Origin: Furfurilactobacillus milii
GTDB lineage: Bacteria > Bacillota > Bacilli > Lactobacillales > Lactobacillaceae
NCBI RefSeq assembly: GCF_021654115.1
Contig: NZ_JAIWJF010000005.1
Coordinates: forward strand, 124,001-188,000
Direction: 5' to 3'
Length of the DNA: 64,000 nucleotides
The position numbers and the translations under genes are program-made. Positions within the stretch are counted from its first letter, which is position 1, and the number at the start of each line of letters is the position of its first letter. Below, piece by piece: positions 45,215-54,393 of this stretch. The notes under the pieces are model-generated. The model ran no database searches. It saw only the letters and a program-made list of their open reading frames with translations, and was not told the DNA's origin.

Positions 45215-47108
45215 AAGCTAGCACCTGACTAAGTTCTTTTCTTGCGCGTTCAAAGCGTTTCTTTCCGTATTCGCTGAAATCGACGCCACTCGCTGTTTTG
45301 ACAAGAGACCATGTGCTCCACAAAACGTCCTGGAAGGCTTTGTAAACTAAAACTTTTCGTTTAAGTAATAAATTGTCAGATACATTTGAATAATGCGCTA
45401 AGAAGTCGTCTTCTTCAGCCCGTGAGAGCTCACTCTCGTTAATTAGCGCTGCTAAATCCCATGCTGGATCGTTGTTGCCGGAATACTCCCAGTCAATTAA
45501 GTACAAGGAGTCTTCTGAACGACTACTTGAGATACCCTTGATGAAATTTTCCGGCACTAAATCGTTGTGACACGGCAGGCTTTTTACGCCTAAAGTGTTT
45601 TTTAAATATTGATTAGCTTTTCTGACTTCTTCTTTAACATCTGAGTAGTAGTCATAATAATTAATTGACAAGTCATTTGCTGCAGACTCGTAATGTGACC
45701 ATTCGGATTCAAACGAAAAATTGTTGCTGAAGTTCATCTTTGAATGATGCACCTGATAAAGTAAGCGGGCAACTTGATGATAATTTGATGGTATCCTCAT
45801 GGACCGTGCAGAAAAAGTGACCGCTCCAGGAATGGTTTCCGTAATTTTTATGCCGGAAGTAGGATCCATAAAGAGAGTGGGTACGTTAAAGCCGAGCTTG
45901 CTTGCTTGTTCTGCATTCGGTTTTTCAGTCATCCGATTAATCAATTTGCTGGTTCCCTTTCCAGGAATGCGAACGAAACATTCGCGCCAACCTTTATTTT
46001 CACCTTGAATGATTTCAGCAGAGTAGTTTGTATTAGTCATCCCACCAGCGTATACAACATTTTTAACGTTTTGCGAAGGGATATTTAGAGCGTTGACGAT
46101 TGTCTGTTTAGCCTGATCAATTTTATTATCTGATTCATTTGCTTTGATTAATGGAAATACATCTTGAATCGCTTTCACTAAATCTTTAGGGGTATCAATA
46201 TCAATCCAATGTAAATCATCTGTAACTAGACAATTTACTGGGGTAATATTTGAGAGTTGTGCAATCAGGTATTCATAATTAAGCCAAGGGTTTTTATTTC
46301 TCATATAGGCGGACAACATCAGTTGATAAAAGGCAAAGGATACCTTGCTAATTCCGATCATTTCAGCGGATAAACGGTTCATTTGACGAATATCTTTTGA
46401 AATTTGAATGAGTTGATTTTGACTATTAAAATCAACAAAGGCTTCGTCATGTGATCCACTAAGAGGGGATACAAGAATTGTATTTTCTGTTGTATCTTGT
46501 AGCAAAACATCTAGCATCGCATCGTCGAACAAGAGGTCGCCTTCAAGTAGCAAAAATGAATCGTTAATTTGTGTGCCTGCTTGTGAGAGTGAAGACATCG
46601 TCCCCGCATGTTCATAGTCTTTAACTTTAACTAGGGTGACGTCTGGTGTATCTTGAAGCGCTGTTTCTATCAATTCACTTTGGTACCCACAAACGATAAC
46701 GATATGTTTAATTCCACGATCTACGAGTTTTTGAATGTTACGCAGTAAGAGTATTGTATTTTCGTCAATTTTTGATAGAGCAACAGGCTGATCTGAAGCG
46801 GTTGAATGACCAGCAGCCAAAATGACAGCCGTGGTGAAAGTACTCTTCCGTAGCGACATAGGTAATTGTATTCGCGTATGCTTGGATAGACTGTCAAGAA
46901 TAGATTGTTTTCCAGCGCTTGTCAGACGATACTGTGGTTTTTGGCGAGACCCCAAATTTTTAACATTGTCAAGCGACTCTAATTTTGATAGTATCGATTG
47001 AACCTTGGTTAGCGAGAACTCCGAGACTTCAGCAAGACGACGCTGTGAAAAAGATTGCGCATTTTGCGCTGATTGTATTAATAACAGTATTTTTAACGTA
47101 TCATTCAT
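45207..47108 (-). CDS. licA: LicA-type choline kinase fused to HTH and nucleotidyltransferase-like domains
   Basis: 633 residues with three parts. Residues 1-75: winged helix (FSQRRLAEVSEFSLTKVQSILSKLE). About 92-320: nucleotidyltransferase fold (TTAVILAAGH, FLLLEGDLLFDDAMLD, WIDIDTPKDL), but the signature GxGSR is replaced by GHSTA and the conserved Lys of the PKSL block is lost (PVALSK), so this part may be non-catalytic or altered. About 330-633: choline/ethanolamine kinase with Brenner motif CHNDLVPENF and YLIDWEYSGNNDPAWDL. ATG 47108 follows GGAGG; the frame to 47162 lies upstream of that site. First gene of licA-licB-licC-flavodoxin, divergent from wzx. Confidence 0.88.
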   Translation of the reverse strand: MNDTLKILLLIQSAQNAQSFSQRRLAEVSEFSLTKVQSILSKLESLDNVKNLGSRQKPQYRLTSAGKQSILDSLSKHTRIQLPMSLRKSTFTTAVILAAGHSTASDQPVALSKIDENTILLLRNIQKLVDRGIKHIVIVCGYQSELIETALQDTPDVTLVKVKDYEHAGTMSSLSQAGTQINDSFLLLEGDLLFDDAMLDVLLQDTTENTILVSPLSGSHDEAFVDFNSQNQLIQISKDIRQMNRLSAEMIGISKVSFAFYQLMLSAYMRNKNPWLNYEYLIAQLSNITPVNCLVTDDLHWIDIDTPKDLVKAIQDVFPLIKANESDNKIDQAKQTIVNALNIPSQNVKNVVYAGGMTNTNYSAEIIQGENKGWRECFVRIPGKGTSKLINRMTEKPNAEQASKLGFNVPTLFMDPTSGIKITETIPGAVTFSARSMRIPSNYHQVARLLYQVHHSKMNFSNNFSFESEWSHYESAANDLSINYYDYYSDVKEEVRKANQYLKNTLGVKSLPCHNDLVPENFIKGISSSRSEDSLYLIDWEYSGNNDPAWDLAALINESELSRAEEDDFLAHYSNVSDNLLLKRKVLVYKAFQDVLWSTWSLVKTASGVDFSEYGKKRFERARKELSQVLAYV

Positions 47109-47118
47109 AACTTTCCTC

Positions 47119-47144
47119 CAGGTGTTCACAAAAAAGAACACCTG
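47119..47144. promoter_or_regulatory. Dyad directly upstream of licA
   Basis: CAGGTGTTC (47119-47127) and GAACACCTG (47136-47144), perfect 9-bp arms with 8 bases between, abutting the licA ribosome site. Either an operator (LicA carries a winged helix) or an mRNA hairpin next to the ribosome site. Confidence 0.6.
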
Positions 47145-47294
47145 AAGCGTAACATAAATCAATTGAGATGTTAATTAAACATCCATTAAAACAGCTTCTG
47201 GTATTAAATAAATCAGTTAATTGGAGTCTTTTTTCTGGTATGCTTTACATTAATGGTCGATTTGACTTAGTAAAAATGGCAAAAAGGGGTCGTA

Positions 47295-48719
47295 ATGAAA
47301 ACAATTCGTAATTTGTTTTATAATGCATCATATCAATTGCTGATTACGTTGATTCCCTTGTTGACGCAGCCGTACATTTCGAGGGTATTGCTTCCGAAAG
47401 GAAACGGGATTTATACATATACGTGGTCAATCATTCAGTATTTTGTATTAATCGGTGACTTGGGTATTACATTATATGGTAATCGGGAGATCGCTTATCA
47501 CAGAGATGATAAAAAAGAACGATCACGGATTTTTTGGGAAATTGAAATATTGCAGCTCTGTACAACAACGATTTCTGTGCTAGCTTTTTTTATTTTTCTA
47601 CATTTTGATCATCAGTATTTTACCTTCCAACTTTTACAAATTGTTTGGCTCATTGCTCAAGGAATTGACATCTCATGGTATTTCATGGGCTTGGAGGATT
47701 TTAAAAAAACTGTTTTACGAAATACTTTGGTAAAGGCCGTTTCGGTTATTTTGATTTTTGTCGTTGTCAAAACACCAGCCGATTTGTGGAAATATATTTT
47801 GATTCAAGGCGGAGCACAATTGCTCGGAGGACTGTCCTTATGGCCATATTTGCGCGGATCAGTTGAACGCGTTTCTGTATCAGTCAACGGGATTATTAAG
47901 CATCTGTATCCGGCATTTGTCTTGTTTATTCCTAATATTGCCATACAGGTCTATGCGGTAGTAAATAGAACAATGTTAAAGCAGTTTGACTCCACTGTTT
48001 CAGCAGGATATTTTAACTTCTCTGATTCTCTGGTAAAGACGATTCTGTCAATTGTCACAGCTACTGGAACTGTTATGCTTCCGCATATAGCTAATAAGTT
48101 TTCTCAAGGGGACATGCGAGGTGTTAATAACAGCCTATATAGAAGCATGAATTTTGTTTCCGCAATTTCTGTTCCGTTGATGTTTGGCTTAGCAGCATTA
48201 AGTATGAAATTTGCGCCGTGGTTTTTCGGTCATAAATATAATGAAGTTGGAGAATTAATCTTTTTTGAAACGCCAATTATCGTATTAATAGCATGGAGTA
48301 CGGTAGTCGGCAGGCAGTATTTAATGCCAGTCAAGAGGATTCGAGATTATACGATTTCTGTCACTATTGGTGCGGTTGCGAACATTATTGTTAACGTACC
48401 TTTAATTTTAGCGGTTGGTGCGAGTGGCGCTGCCATTGCAACAGTCATTTCCGAGGCGTTAGTTACTGCCTATCAAGTTTTTGCGGTAAGGGATTCCCTA
48501 CAAATCAGAAAAATGTTTACGGGCCAGTGGAAGTATTTCGTCAGTGGGTTGGTAATGTTCGTTATTGTTAATTTCATCAGTAGCAGAATATCCATGACGT
48601 TTATTCATCTTGGAGTGGAAGTGTTTATTGGCATAATAGTTTATACGGTAGGTGTCATGTTAACTAGGGCACATATTGTCGATGAGGTAAGACGCTTGGT
48701 TCGTGCACGGTTTCATTGA
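47295..48719 (+). CDS. Oligosaccharide flippase (Wzx/TacF-like)
   Basis: 474 residues, 12-14 membrane segments, polysaccharide transporter family (IPLLTQPYISRVLLPKGNGIYTYTWS). Moves lipid-linked repeat units across the membrane. ATG 47295 after AAAGGGG. Divergent from licA; in pneumococcus the flippase TacF, which prefers choline-bearing chains, is also tied to lic genes, so this gene may handle the phosphocholine-bearing unit. That link is inference. Confidence 0.9.
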   Translation: MKTIRNLFYNASYQLLITLIPLLTQPYISRVLLPKGNGIYTYTWSIIQYFVLIGDLGITLYGNREIAYHRDDKKERSRIFWEIEILQLCTTTISVLAFFIFLHFDHQYFTFQLLQIVWLIAQGIDISWYFMGLEDFKKTVLRNTLVKAVSVILIFVVVKTPADLWKYILIQGGAQLLGGLSLWPYLRGSVERVSVSVNGIIKHLYPAFVLFIPNIAIQVYAVVNRTMLKQFDSTVSAGYFNFSDSLVKTILSIVTATGTVMLPHIANKFSQGDMRGVNNSLYRSMNFVSAISVPLMFGLAALSMKFAPWFFGHKYNEVGELIFFETPIIVLIAWSTVVGRQYLMPVKRIRDYTISVTIGAVANIIVNVPLILAVGASGAAIATVISEALVTAYQVFAVRDSLQIRKMFTGQWKYFVSGLVMFVIVNFISSRISMTFIHLGVEVFIGIIVYTVGVMLTRAHIVDEVRRLVRARFH

Positions 48720-48867
48720 TTCAAAATGTTATGCTGACATTGTCACCTTCGTCAATAAATGATAATCTAACTTAGTCATAAGATGTTGATCTTAGCAAAA
48801 GGGGATTTTTTCAATCAATACAAAGAAAACAGTCAAATCGAGAACTTATCGATTTACTAAAAGGCTA

Positions 48868-49458
48868 TTGGATATTTTGTTATCGGCGCTCGCTTTGATA
48901 GTGCTTAGCCCGGTATTTCTTGTTGTGTGGTTAATGTATAAAATCAGTCCTTCCAATCGTGGACCTGTGATCTTTAAACAACGACGAGTTGGAAAAGGCA
49001 ACAAAGATTTTTACATTTTTAAATTTCGTTCAATGATTGTTAATGCTGACGATAAGCTGCGACAAGATAAAGATTTGTATCAAAAGTATTTGGATAACAA
49101 TTATAAATTGCCGCCCGAAATGGACCCACGGATCACAAGTTTTGGGAAATGGTTAAGAAAATCGTCTGTGGACGAATTGCCACAATTCGTTAATGTACTG
49201 CGGGGGGAAATGTCTCTGATTGGGCCTCGACCTGTTGTTCGTGAAGAGCTGGCTGAGTATGGTGATCAGGTAGACAAGCTATTATCGGTTACGCCAGGTG
49301 CAATGGGATTGTGGCAGGCGAGTGGCCGAAGCAATATTGGGTACCCTGAACGTTGTGAAATTGAATTGTATTATGTCGATCATGCGTCGTTATGGTTTGA
49401 TACAGAGATATTTTTCCGCAACATTTTTCATATAGCCAAATCTGATGGCGCATACTAG
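48868..49458 (+). CDS. Priming sugar transferase (undecaprenyl-phosphate hexose-1-P transferase)
   Basis: WcaJ/CpsE-type short form that starts polysaccharide repeat units on undecaprenyl phosphate. Contains FKQRRVGKGNKDFYIFKFRSM, SVDELPQFVNVLRGEMSLIGPRP and MGLWQASGRSN. TTG 48868 is the first standard start, but the frame is open back to 48796 and the extra residues (TYRFTKRL before LDILLS) match the family N terminus. A good AAAAGGGG site at 48797-48804 faces only ATT/ATC codons, so the real start may be about 48814. Confidence 0.9.
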   Translation: MDILLSALALIVLSPVFLVVWLMYKISPSNRGPVIFKQRRVGKGNKDFYIFKFRSMIVNADDKLRQDKDLYQKYLDNNYKLPPEMDPRITSFGKWLRKSSVDELPQFVNVLRGEMSLIGPRPVVREELAEYGDQVDKLLSVTPGAMGLWQASGRSNIGYPERCEIELYYVDHASLWFDTEIFFRNIFHIAKSDGAY

Positions 49459-49478
49459 ATTAAGGATGGCAACTAAGA

Positions 49479-50246
49479 TTGAAAACTAAAATCATTGTCG
49501 CAACACATAAAAATTACGAAATGCCTGAAAATACGGAACTTTACTTACCAGTATTTGTTGGCAAATCACTTCATCCAGATGTTAACCATACTTTTCAAGG
49601 TGATAATACTGGCGATAACATTTCACTTAAAAACTCTAGCTATAATGAGCTAACTGCTCTGTATTGGGCTTGGAAAAATGTCGATGCTGATGCCATTGGA
49701 TTGGTACACTATCGGCGGTATTTAAGTTTAAAACGTTCTAAATCGTTGACGGCAATTCTGAATCAAAAGCAAGTTGATCAACTGTTTGAACAGGTTGATG
49801 TCATTTTGCCAAAAAAACGCAATTATATTATTGAATCCAATTATTCTCATTATATCCATGCCCATCATAAAGAGCCGTTGGACTTAACACGAGATATTAT
49901 TGAGTCTGATTATCCAAAGTATTTGCAAGCGTTTGACAAGGTTATGAAAAGATCCAGTGCACATATGTTTAATATGTTTGTAATGAAATCCAAATGGCTG
50001 GATTTGTACTGCACTTGGCTATTTGATATTTTAGGAAAACTTGAAAAACGTGTGGACGTTACCGATTATGATACATATGAGGGGCGGATATATGGCTTTA
50101 TCAGTGAGCTGCTGCTTGACGTCTGGTTGGATACTTTGAAACCGCAAGTTGCTGAAGTGAATTATGTTCATATGGAAAGCGAGCATTGGCTGAAGAAGGG
50201 AACCGCCTTTATTGCAAGAAAAATCAACCCTCAAGTTAGAGAATAG
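49479..50246 (+). CDS. DUF4422 glycosyltransferase
   Basis: 255 residues; KTKIIVATHKNYEMP, LTALYWAWKN, GLVHYRRYLSL and the C-terminal block are typical of DUF4422 capsular/EPS transferases. TTG 49479 follows AAGGATGG. Precedes a GT4 gene by 10 bases. Donor and acceptor unknown. Confidence 0.9.
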   Translation: MKTKIIVATHKNYEMPENTELYLPVFVGKSLHPDVNHTFQGDNTGDNISLKNSSYNELTALYWAWKNVDADAIGLVHYRRYLSLKRSKSLTAILNQKQVDQLFEQVDVILPKKRNYIIESNYSHYIHAHHKEPLDLTRDIIESDYPKYLQAFDKVMKRSSAHMFNMFVMKSKWLDLYCTWLFDILGKLEKRVDVTDYDTYEGRIYGFISELLLDVWLDTLKPQVAEVNYVHMESEHWLKKGTAFIARKINPQVRE

Positions 50247-50256
50247 GTAAAAAACC

Positions 50257-51339
50257 ATGGATTTATTGATTTTGACACCATTTATGAATGGGTATGGGGG
50301 TACAGAAAAGGTTATCGCTAATTTTTGTGATGCCTTTGCGACCGTCGATCCTCAAAATGTTAATCTGAAAGTAATAGATTTTGGTGGGACAGTGAATGAT
50401 GCTTGGGCGCGCAATCGTCCCGTGGAAATTGTTAACATGGCGAAAAATCGCAGGATACGAAACGTGCAGTACGCTTTGACATTGTATTCTAAGATTTCAC
50501 GAGTGCTTAGAGACCAAAAATTTGATTTTGTTGTTAGCACGAACCCATTGATGTGGAGCATGGCTTACGAGTTTTGCAAGCGACATAAGCTACGCACAAA
50601 AGTGATTGCTTGGTATCATTACTCATTAGAACGTAAACCGATTAGAAATGTTTTTTTAAAACGTGCTGATTATTACTTTGCGATTAGTACAGGAATTAAA
50701 GAAGAGCTGATGGACGCAGGCATTTCACCTGCTCGGGTAAAGTTGATTTTTAATCCAGTTGAGTCAGTTGATCGACCAATTGCTAGGTCTAAGGCAAGCA
50801 ATCGATTTGTCTATCTCGGAAGAACGATTCTTGACGGTCAAAAGAATATACGTGAGTTATTAGTTTCTCTGTCGAAACTAAATGCTGATTTAGATTGGCA
50901 CTTAGACTTATATGGAGATGGTGAGGATCGTGATGAAGCGCCTCGGCTTGCTGAAAAATTGGGCATTAAGGACCATTTAACCTGGCACGGATTCGTCGAG
51001 AATCCCTGGTCAAAAATAACCGTTGCAGATGTTCTTTTGCTAACTTCAACATATGAGGGCTTCCCGATGGTCCTAATTGAGGGGGCATCTCGCGGGTTAT
51101 TCTTAATTTCGTCTGATTGTCCCACTGGTCCGAGTGATATTGTATCGAGTCAAAATGGTACTTTATATCCGCTCGGTGATGTTAATTCGCTGTCAAAAAA
51201 GATTACCAACATCATTGAACACAAAGATCAATTACCATCTCAGGACCAAATTCGAGGTTCAGTTCACCAGTTTCATTATGATGAATATGTAAATAATGTC
51301 GTGAAGGCTTTACAAGAAATGGAGAAAGTTAATGGCTGA
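50257..51339 (+). CDS. Glycosyltransferase family 4
   Basis: 360 residues, GT-B fold. N-terminal LTPFMNGYGGTEKVIANF; C-terminal donor site with RFVYLGRTILDGQKNI, LTWHGFVENPW and LLLTSTYEGFPMVLIEG (E-x7-E). Cytosolic membrane-face enzyme of repeat-unit assembly. Overlaps glf by 8 bases. Confidence 0.93.
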   Translation: MDLLILTPFMNGYGGTEKVIANFCDAFATVDPQNVNLKVIDFGGTVNDAWARNRPVEIVNMAKNRRIRNVQYALTLYSKISRVLRDQKFDFVVSTNPLMWSMAYEFCKRHKLRTKVIAWYHYSLERKPIRNVFLKRADYYFAISTGIKEELMDAGISPARVKLIFNPVESVDRPIARSKASNRFVYLGRTILDGQKNIRELLVSLSKLNADLDWHLDLYGDGEDRDEAPRLAEKLGIKDHLTWHGFVENPWSKITVADVLLLTSTYEGFPMVLIEGASRGLFLISSDCPTGPSDIVSSQNGTLYPLGDVNSLSKKITNIIEHKDQLPSQDQIRGSVHQFHYDEYVNNVVKALQEMEKVNG

Positions 51340-52453
51340 TTATGATTATTTAATTGTCGGTTCGGGTTTGTTTGGTGCTACGTTTGCTTACGAAGCTGCA
51401 AAAAGAGGTAAACGTATTAAAGTGATTGAAAAGCGCAGTCATATCGCTGGAAACATTTACACGAAAGAGCAAGATGGCATTCAGGTTCATCAGTATGGTG
51501 CTCACATTTTTCACACGTCTGATAAGGACATTTGGGACTATATTCAACAATTTGCAGAGTTCAATCGGTACACAAATTCTCCCGTAGCAAATTACAAGGG
51601 TGAACTGTATAATTTACCCTTCAACATGAATACATTTAATAAACTGTGGGGTGTCACAACTCCAACTGAGGCAAAAGCAAAAATTGAGGAACAAAAGGCT
51701 GCTGCCAACATTAGCGACAAGGAACCTCGCAATTTGGAAGAACAGGCAATTTCTTTAATTGGAACAGATATTTATACTAAATTGATTAAGGGCTACACGG
51801 AAAAACAGTGGGGACAAAAAGCAACTGATTTACCAGCCTTCATTATTCGTCGTTTACCAGTCCGCTATACATTTGATAACAACTATTTCAATGATACGTA
51901 TCAGGGCATCCCAATCGGTGGATATACGCAGATTGTCGAAAAAATGTTGAATAATGATCTGATTGATGTTGAAACCGGCGTGGACTTTTTTGATAAAAAG
52001 GAAGAATATCTGCGTGATTACCCACGCATTATCTTCACCGGCATGATTGATCAATTTTTCGACTATCAACTAGGAGAATTGCAATACCGTTCACTTCGTT
52101 TTGAAACCGAAGAGATGGACACTGATAATTATCAAGGAAATGCTGTTATTAATTACACAGATGCTGAGACACCTTATACGCGTGTAATTGAACACAAACA
52201 TTTTGAGTTTGGCAAAGGCGATAAGGGGAAGACCTTTGTTACTAAAGAATATCCAGCTACTTGGAAACGAGGCGACGAGCCGTATTATCCGGTTAACAAC
52301 AAGGTAAATAATGACTTGTATTCGCAATATCGTAAGCTTGCTGAATCAGAGCCCAAAGTTTTGTTTGGTGGACGGCTCGGTATGTATCGGTATTATGATA
52401 TGCATCAGGTTATTCATGCAGCACTGACAGCAGTTTCTAATGAATTCAAATAA
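51332..52453 (+). CDS. glf: UDP-galactopyranose mutase
   Basis: 373-residue flavoenzyme that makes UDP-galactofuranose. FAD site YDYLIVGSGLFGATFAYEA, IEKRSHIAGN, HQYGAHIFHTSDKD, and the C-terminal GRLGMYRYYDMHQVI. Implies galactofuranose in the surface glycan. Followed by a strong terminator. Confidence 0.96.
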   Translation: MADYDYLIVGSGLFGATFAYEAAKRGKRIKVIEKRSHIAGNIYTKEQDGIQVHQYGAHIFHTSDKDIWDYIQQFAEFNRYTNSPVANYKGELYNLPFNMNTFNKLWGVTTPTEAKAKIEEQKAAANISDKEPRNLEEQAISLIGTDIYTKLIKGYTEKQWGQKATDLPAFIIRRLPVRYTFDNNYFNDTYQGIPIGGYTQIVEKMLNNDLIDVETGVDFFDKKEEYLRDYPRIIFTGMIDQFFDYQLGELQYRSLRFETEEMDTDNYQGNAVINYTDAETPYTRVIEHKHFEFGKGDKGKTFVTKEYPATWKRGDEPYYPVNNKVNNDLYSQYRKLAESEPKVLFGGRLGMYRYYDMHQVIHAALTAVSNEFK

Positions 52454-52490
52454 TTATTTATTTAGTTAATATTTTTAATTTGATTAGCTT

Positions 52491-52518
52491 AGGACATCAT
52501 GATTGATGTCCTTTTTTT
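52491..52518 (+). terminator. Terminator after glf
   Basis: AGGACATCA (52491-52499) with TGATGTCCT (52504-52512), then seven T (52512-52518). Ends the first exopolysaccharide transcript. Confidence 0.9.
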
Positions 52519-52591
52519 GCGAATTGATAGTTTTCTGCTTTGAGTTATATATGAAGAAAAGTTTGCTATACTATCTTGAGAGGTGAAAAAA

Positions 52592-53152
52592 TTGAATATG
52601 CCCAGAGAAGGCGAATTTGTTGCCATAAAAAGTTATAAACATGATAGAAGTCTGCACCGCACATGGCGGGACACGATGGTTTTGAAAAATACAGATAATG
52701 AATTTATTGGTGTTAACGACCATACATTAGTTACAGAAGATGATGGTCGAAGATGGGTGACAAGGGAACCGGCAATTGTATATTTTCATCGCCACTATTG
52801 GTTTAATATTATTGCGATGATTCGAGATAATGGTGTTTCGTATTACTGTAACTTAGCCTCACCTTTTACAATGGATAAAGAAGCATTAAAATATGTGGAT
52901 TATGATTTAGACGTGAAAGTGTTCCCTAATGGTGAAAAGAAGCTTTTAGACGTTGATGAGTATCAAGCACATGGCCTGAAATGGGAATATAGTGAAGAAC
53001 TGGATATGATTTTAAAATCCAATGTTAAAGTGTTAGTTGACTGGATCAACAATGCTAAGGGACCGTTTTCAAAAGAATACATTGATTTATGGTATCGACG
53101 TTATCGAATGCTATTGAAAACGAATTACAAAGAAAATGAATCTTTTCTATAG
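52592..53152 (+). CDS. DUF402 nucleoside tri-/diphosphatase
   Basis: About 187 residues, close to the staphylococcal/bacillal DUF402 proteins with NTP/NDP phosphatase activity: [79 protein letters not shown] 52592 fits GAGAGGTG best; GTG 52583 and ATG 52598 are alternatives. An extended -10 (TGCTATACT) lies at 52564-52572. A housekeeping gene that interrupts the polysaccharide cluster. Confidence 0.9.
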   Translation: MNMPREGEFVAIKSYKHDRSLHRTWRDTMVLKNTDNEFIGVNDHTLVTEDDGRRWVTREPAIVYFHRHYWFNIIAMIRDNGVSYYCNLASPFTMDKEALKYVDYDLDVKVFPNGEKKLLDVDEYQAHGLKWEYSEELDMILKSNVKVLVDWINNAKGPFSKEYIDLWYRRYRMLLKTNYKENESFL

Positions 53153-53160
53153 ATTGATAG

Positions 53161-54291
53161 GTGATTAATATTTTTGATAAGTTAAGGCATGAAAATATCC
53201 TTTATTGGTCAGCGGTTGCACTGGCAATTGCGACGTTTGTTTGGGTTTTGACGCAGATGGGTTTTCTATTCCGACCAATTGGTACTTTTATATCTGTCAT
53301 TTTTGTTCCACTAATAATTTCAGGCTTTCTTTTTTATATGCTGAATCCATTGGTGAAATTACTTATGAAAGTCAGAGTTGGACGCTTCAGTATTAATCGA
53401 ACTGGAGGAACAGCTATTGTAATTGTTTCTTTGCTGGGCATAGTTTTGTTGGGAATATTTTCATTGATCCCGATTTTGTCGACACAGATTGGACAACTAA
53501 TCTCAAACGTTCCACACATTGCGGCACAGTCACAAAAGGTGATCACTAAATATATTGGAGATTCTCACATACTTCAAAATGAAAATGTGGATCACTATGT
53601 AAAAGGTCTTGAAAAGTCATTTTCAACATGGGCTCAAACATTTATAAAAAATTTGAGTAATAGTCTTGGATCAATCGTTGGGACGGTGACTAATGTCACG
53701 GTTACTGCTATTACAGTTCCTGTGATTTTGTTTTACATGCTGAAGGACAGTAACAAATTTATTCCTGCGATTTCTAAATTTTTACCTTCTAAAAGAAAAC
53801 AACCGATTATTGATTTGTTATTTAAAATGAGTGAAACAATTTCGCAATATATTTCTGGTCAGGTTATTGAATGCTTGTTTGTTGGCTTTTTCACTAGTAT
53901 GGGCTACATGCTAATTGGATTGCCCATCGGTATATTACTCGGAATTATTGCCGGTTTATGTAACATTATTCCATACGTTGGCCCGTATATTGGTATCACG
54001 CCAGCCATCATTGTGACTTTGATTTTAGCACCTCAAAAAATCATTTGGGTCATTGTTGTTGTTTTGGTTGTACAACAAGTTGATGGAAACATTATTTACC
54101 CAAATATTATTGGTAAGACTTTAAAGATTCATCCTCTGACTATTATAATTTTATTGTTAGCGGCTGGACATTTGGCTGGCATTCCAGGAATGATACTTGG
54201 AATTCCATTTTATGCGGTTCTTAGAACTATTGTTCAATACGTCTGGAACATTTTTCACTTGGATAGTGACGAAAATGCGTCAAATGAATAA
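53161..54291 (+). CDS. AI-2E family transporter
   Basis: 376 residues with seven or eight membrane segments; conserved SGQVIECLFVGFFTSMGYMLIGLP, LCNIIPYVGPYIGITPAIIV and QQVDGNIIYPNIIGKTLKIHPLTIIILLL. Family includes efflux and Na+/H+ exchangers; not necessarily autoinducer transport. GTG 53161, 8 bases after the DUF402 gene. Confidence 0.9.
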   Translation: MINIFDKLRHENILYWSAVALAIATFVWVLTQMGFLFRPIGTFISVIFVPLIISGFLFYMLNPLVKLLMKVRVGRFSINRTGGTAIVIVSLLGIVLLGIFSLIPILSTQIGQLISNVPHIAAQSQKVITKYIGDSHILQNENVDHYVKGLEKSFSTWAQTFIKNLSNSLGSIVGTVTNVTVTAITVPVILFYMLKDSNKFIPAISKFLPSKRKQPIIDLLFKMSETISQYISGQVIECLFVGFFTSMGYMLIGLPIGILLGIIAGLCNIIPYVGPYIGITPAIIVTLILAPQKIIWVIVVVLVVQQVDGNIIYPNIIGKTLKIHPLTIIILLLAAGHLAGIPGMILGIPFYAVLRTIVQYVWNIFHLDSDENASNE

Positions 54292-54393
54292 CAGAAATGA
54301 ATAATGAATGTAACTGAAATGAAAAGTCAGTTTGTTATCATTTCTGTTGGTATAGTTAATTATGGCGATTAAGAAAAAGGGGTCTATTTAACG

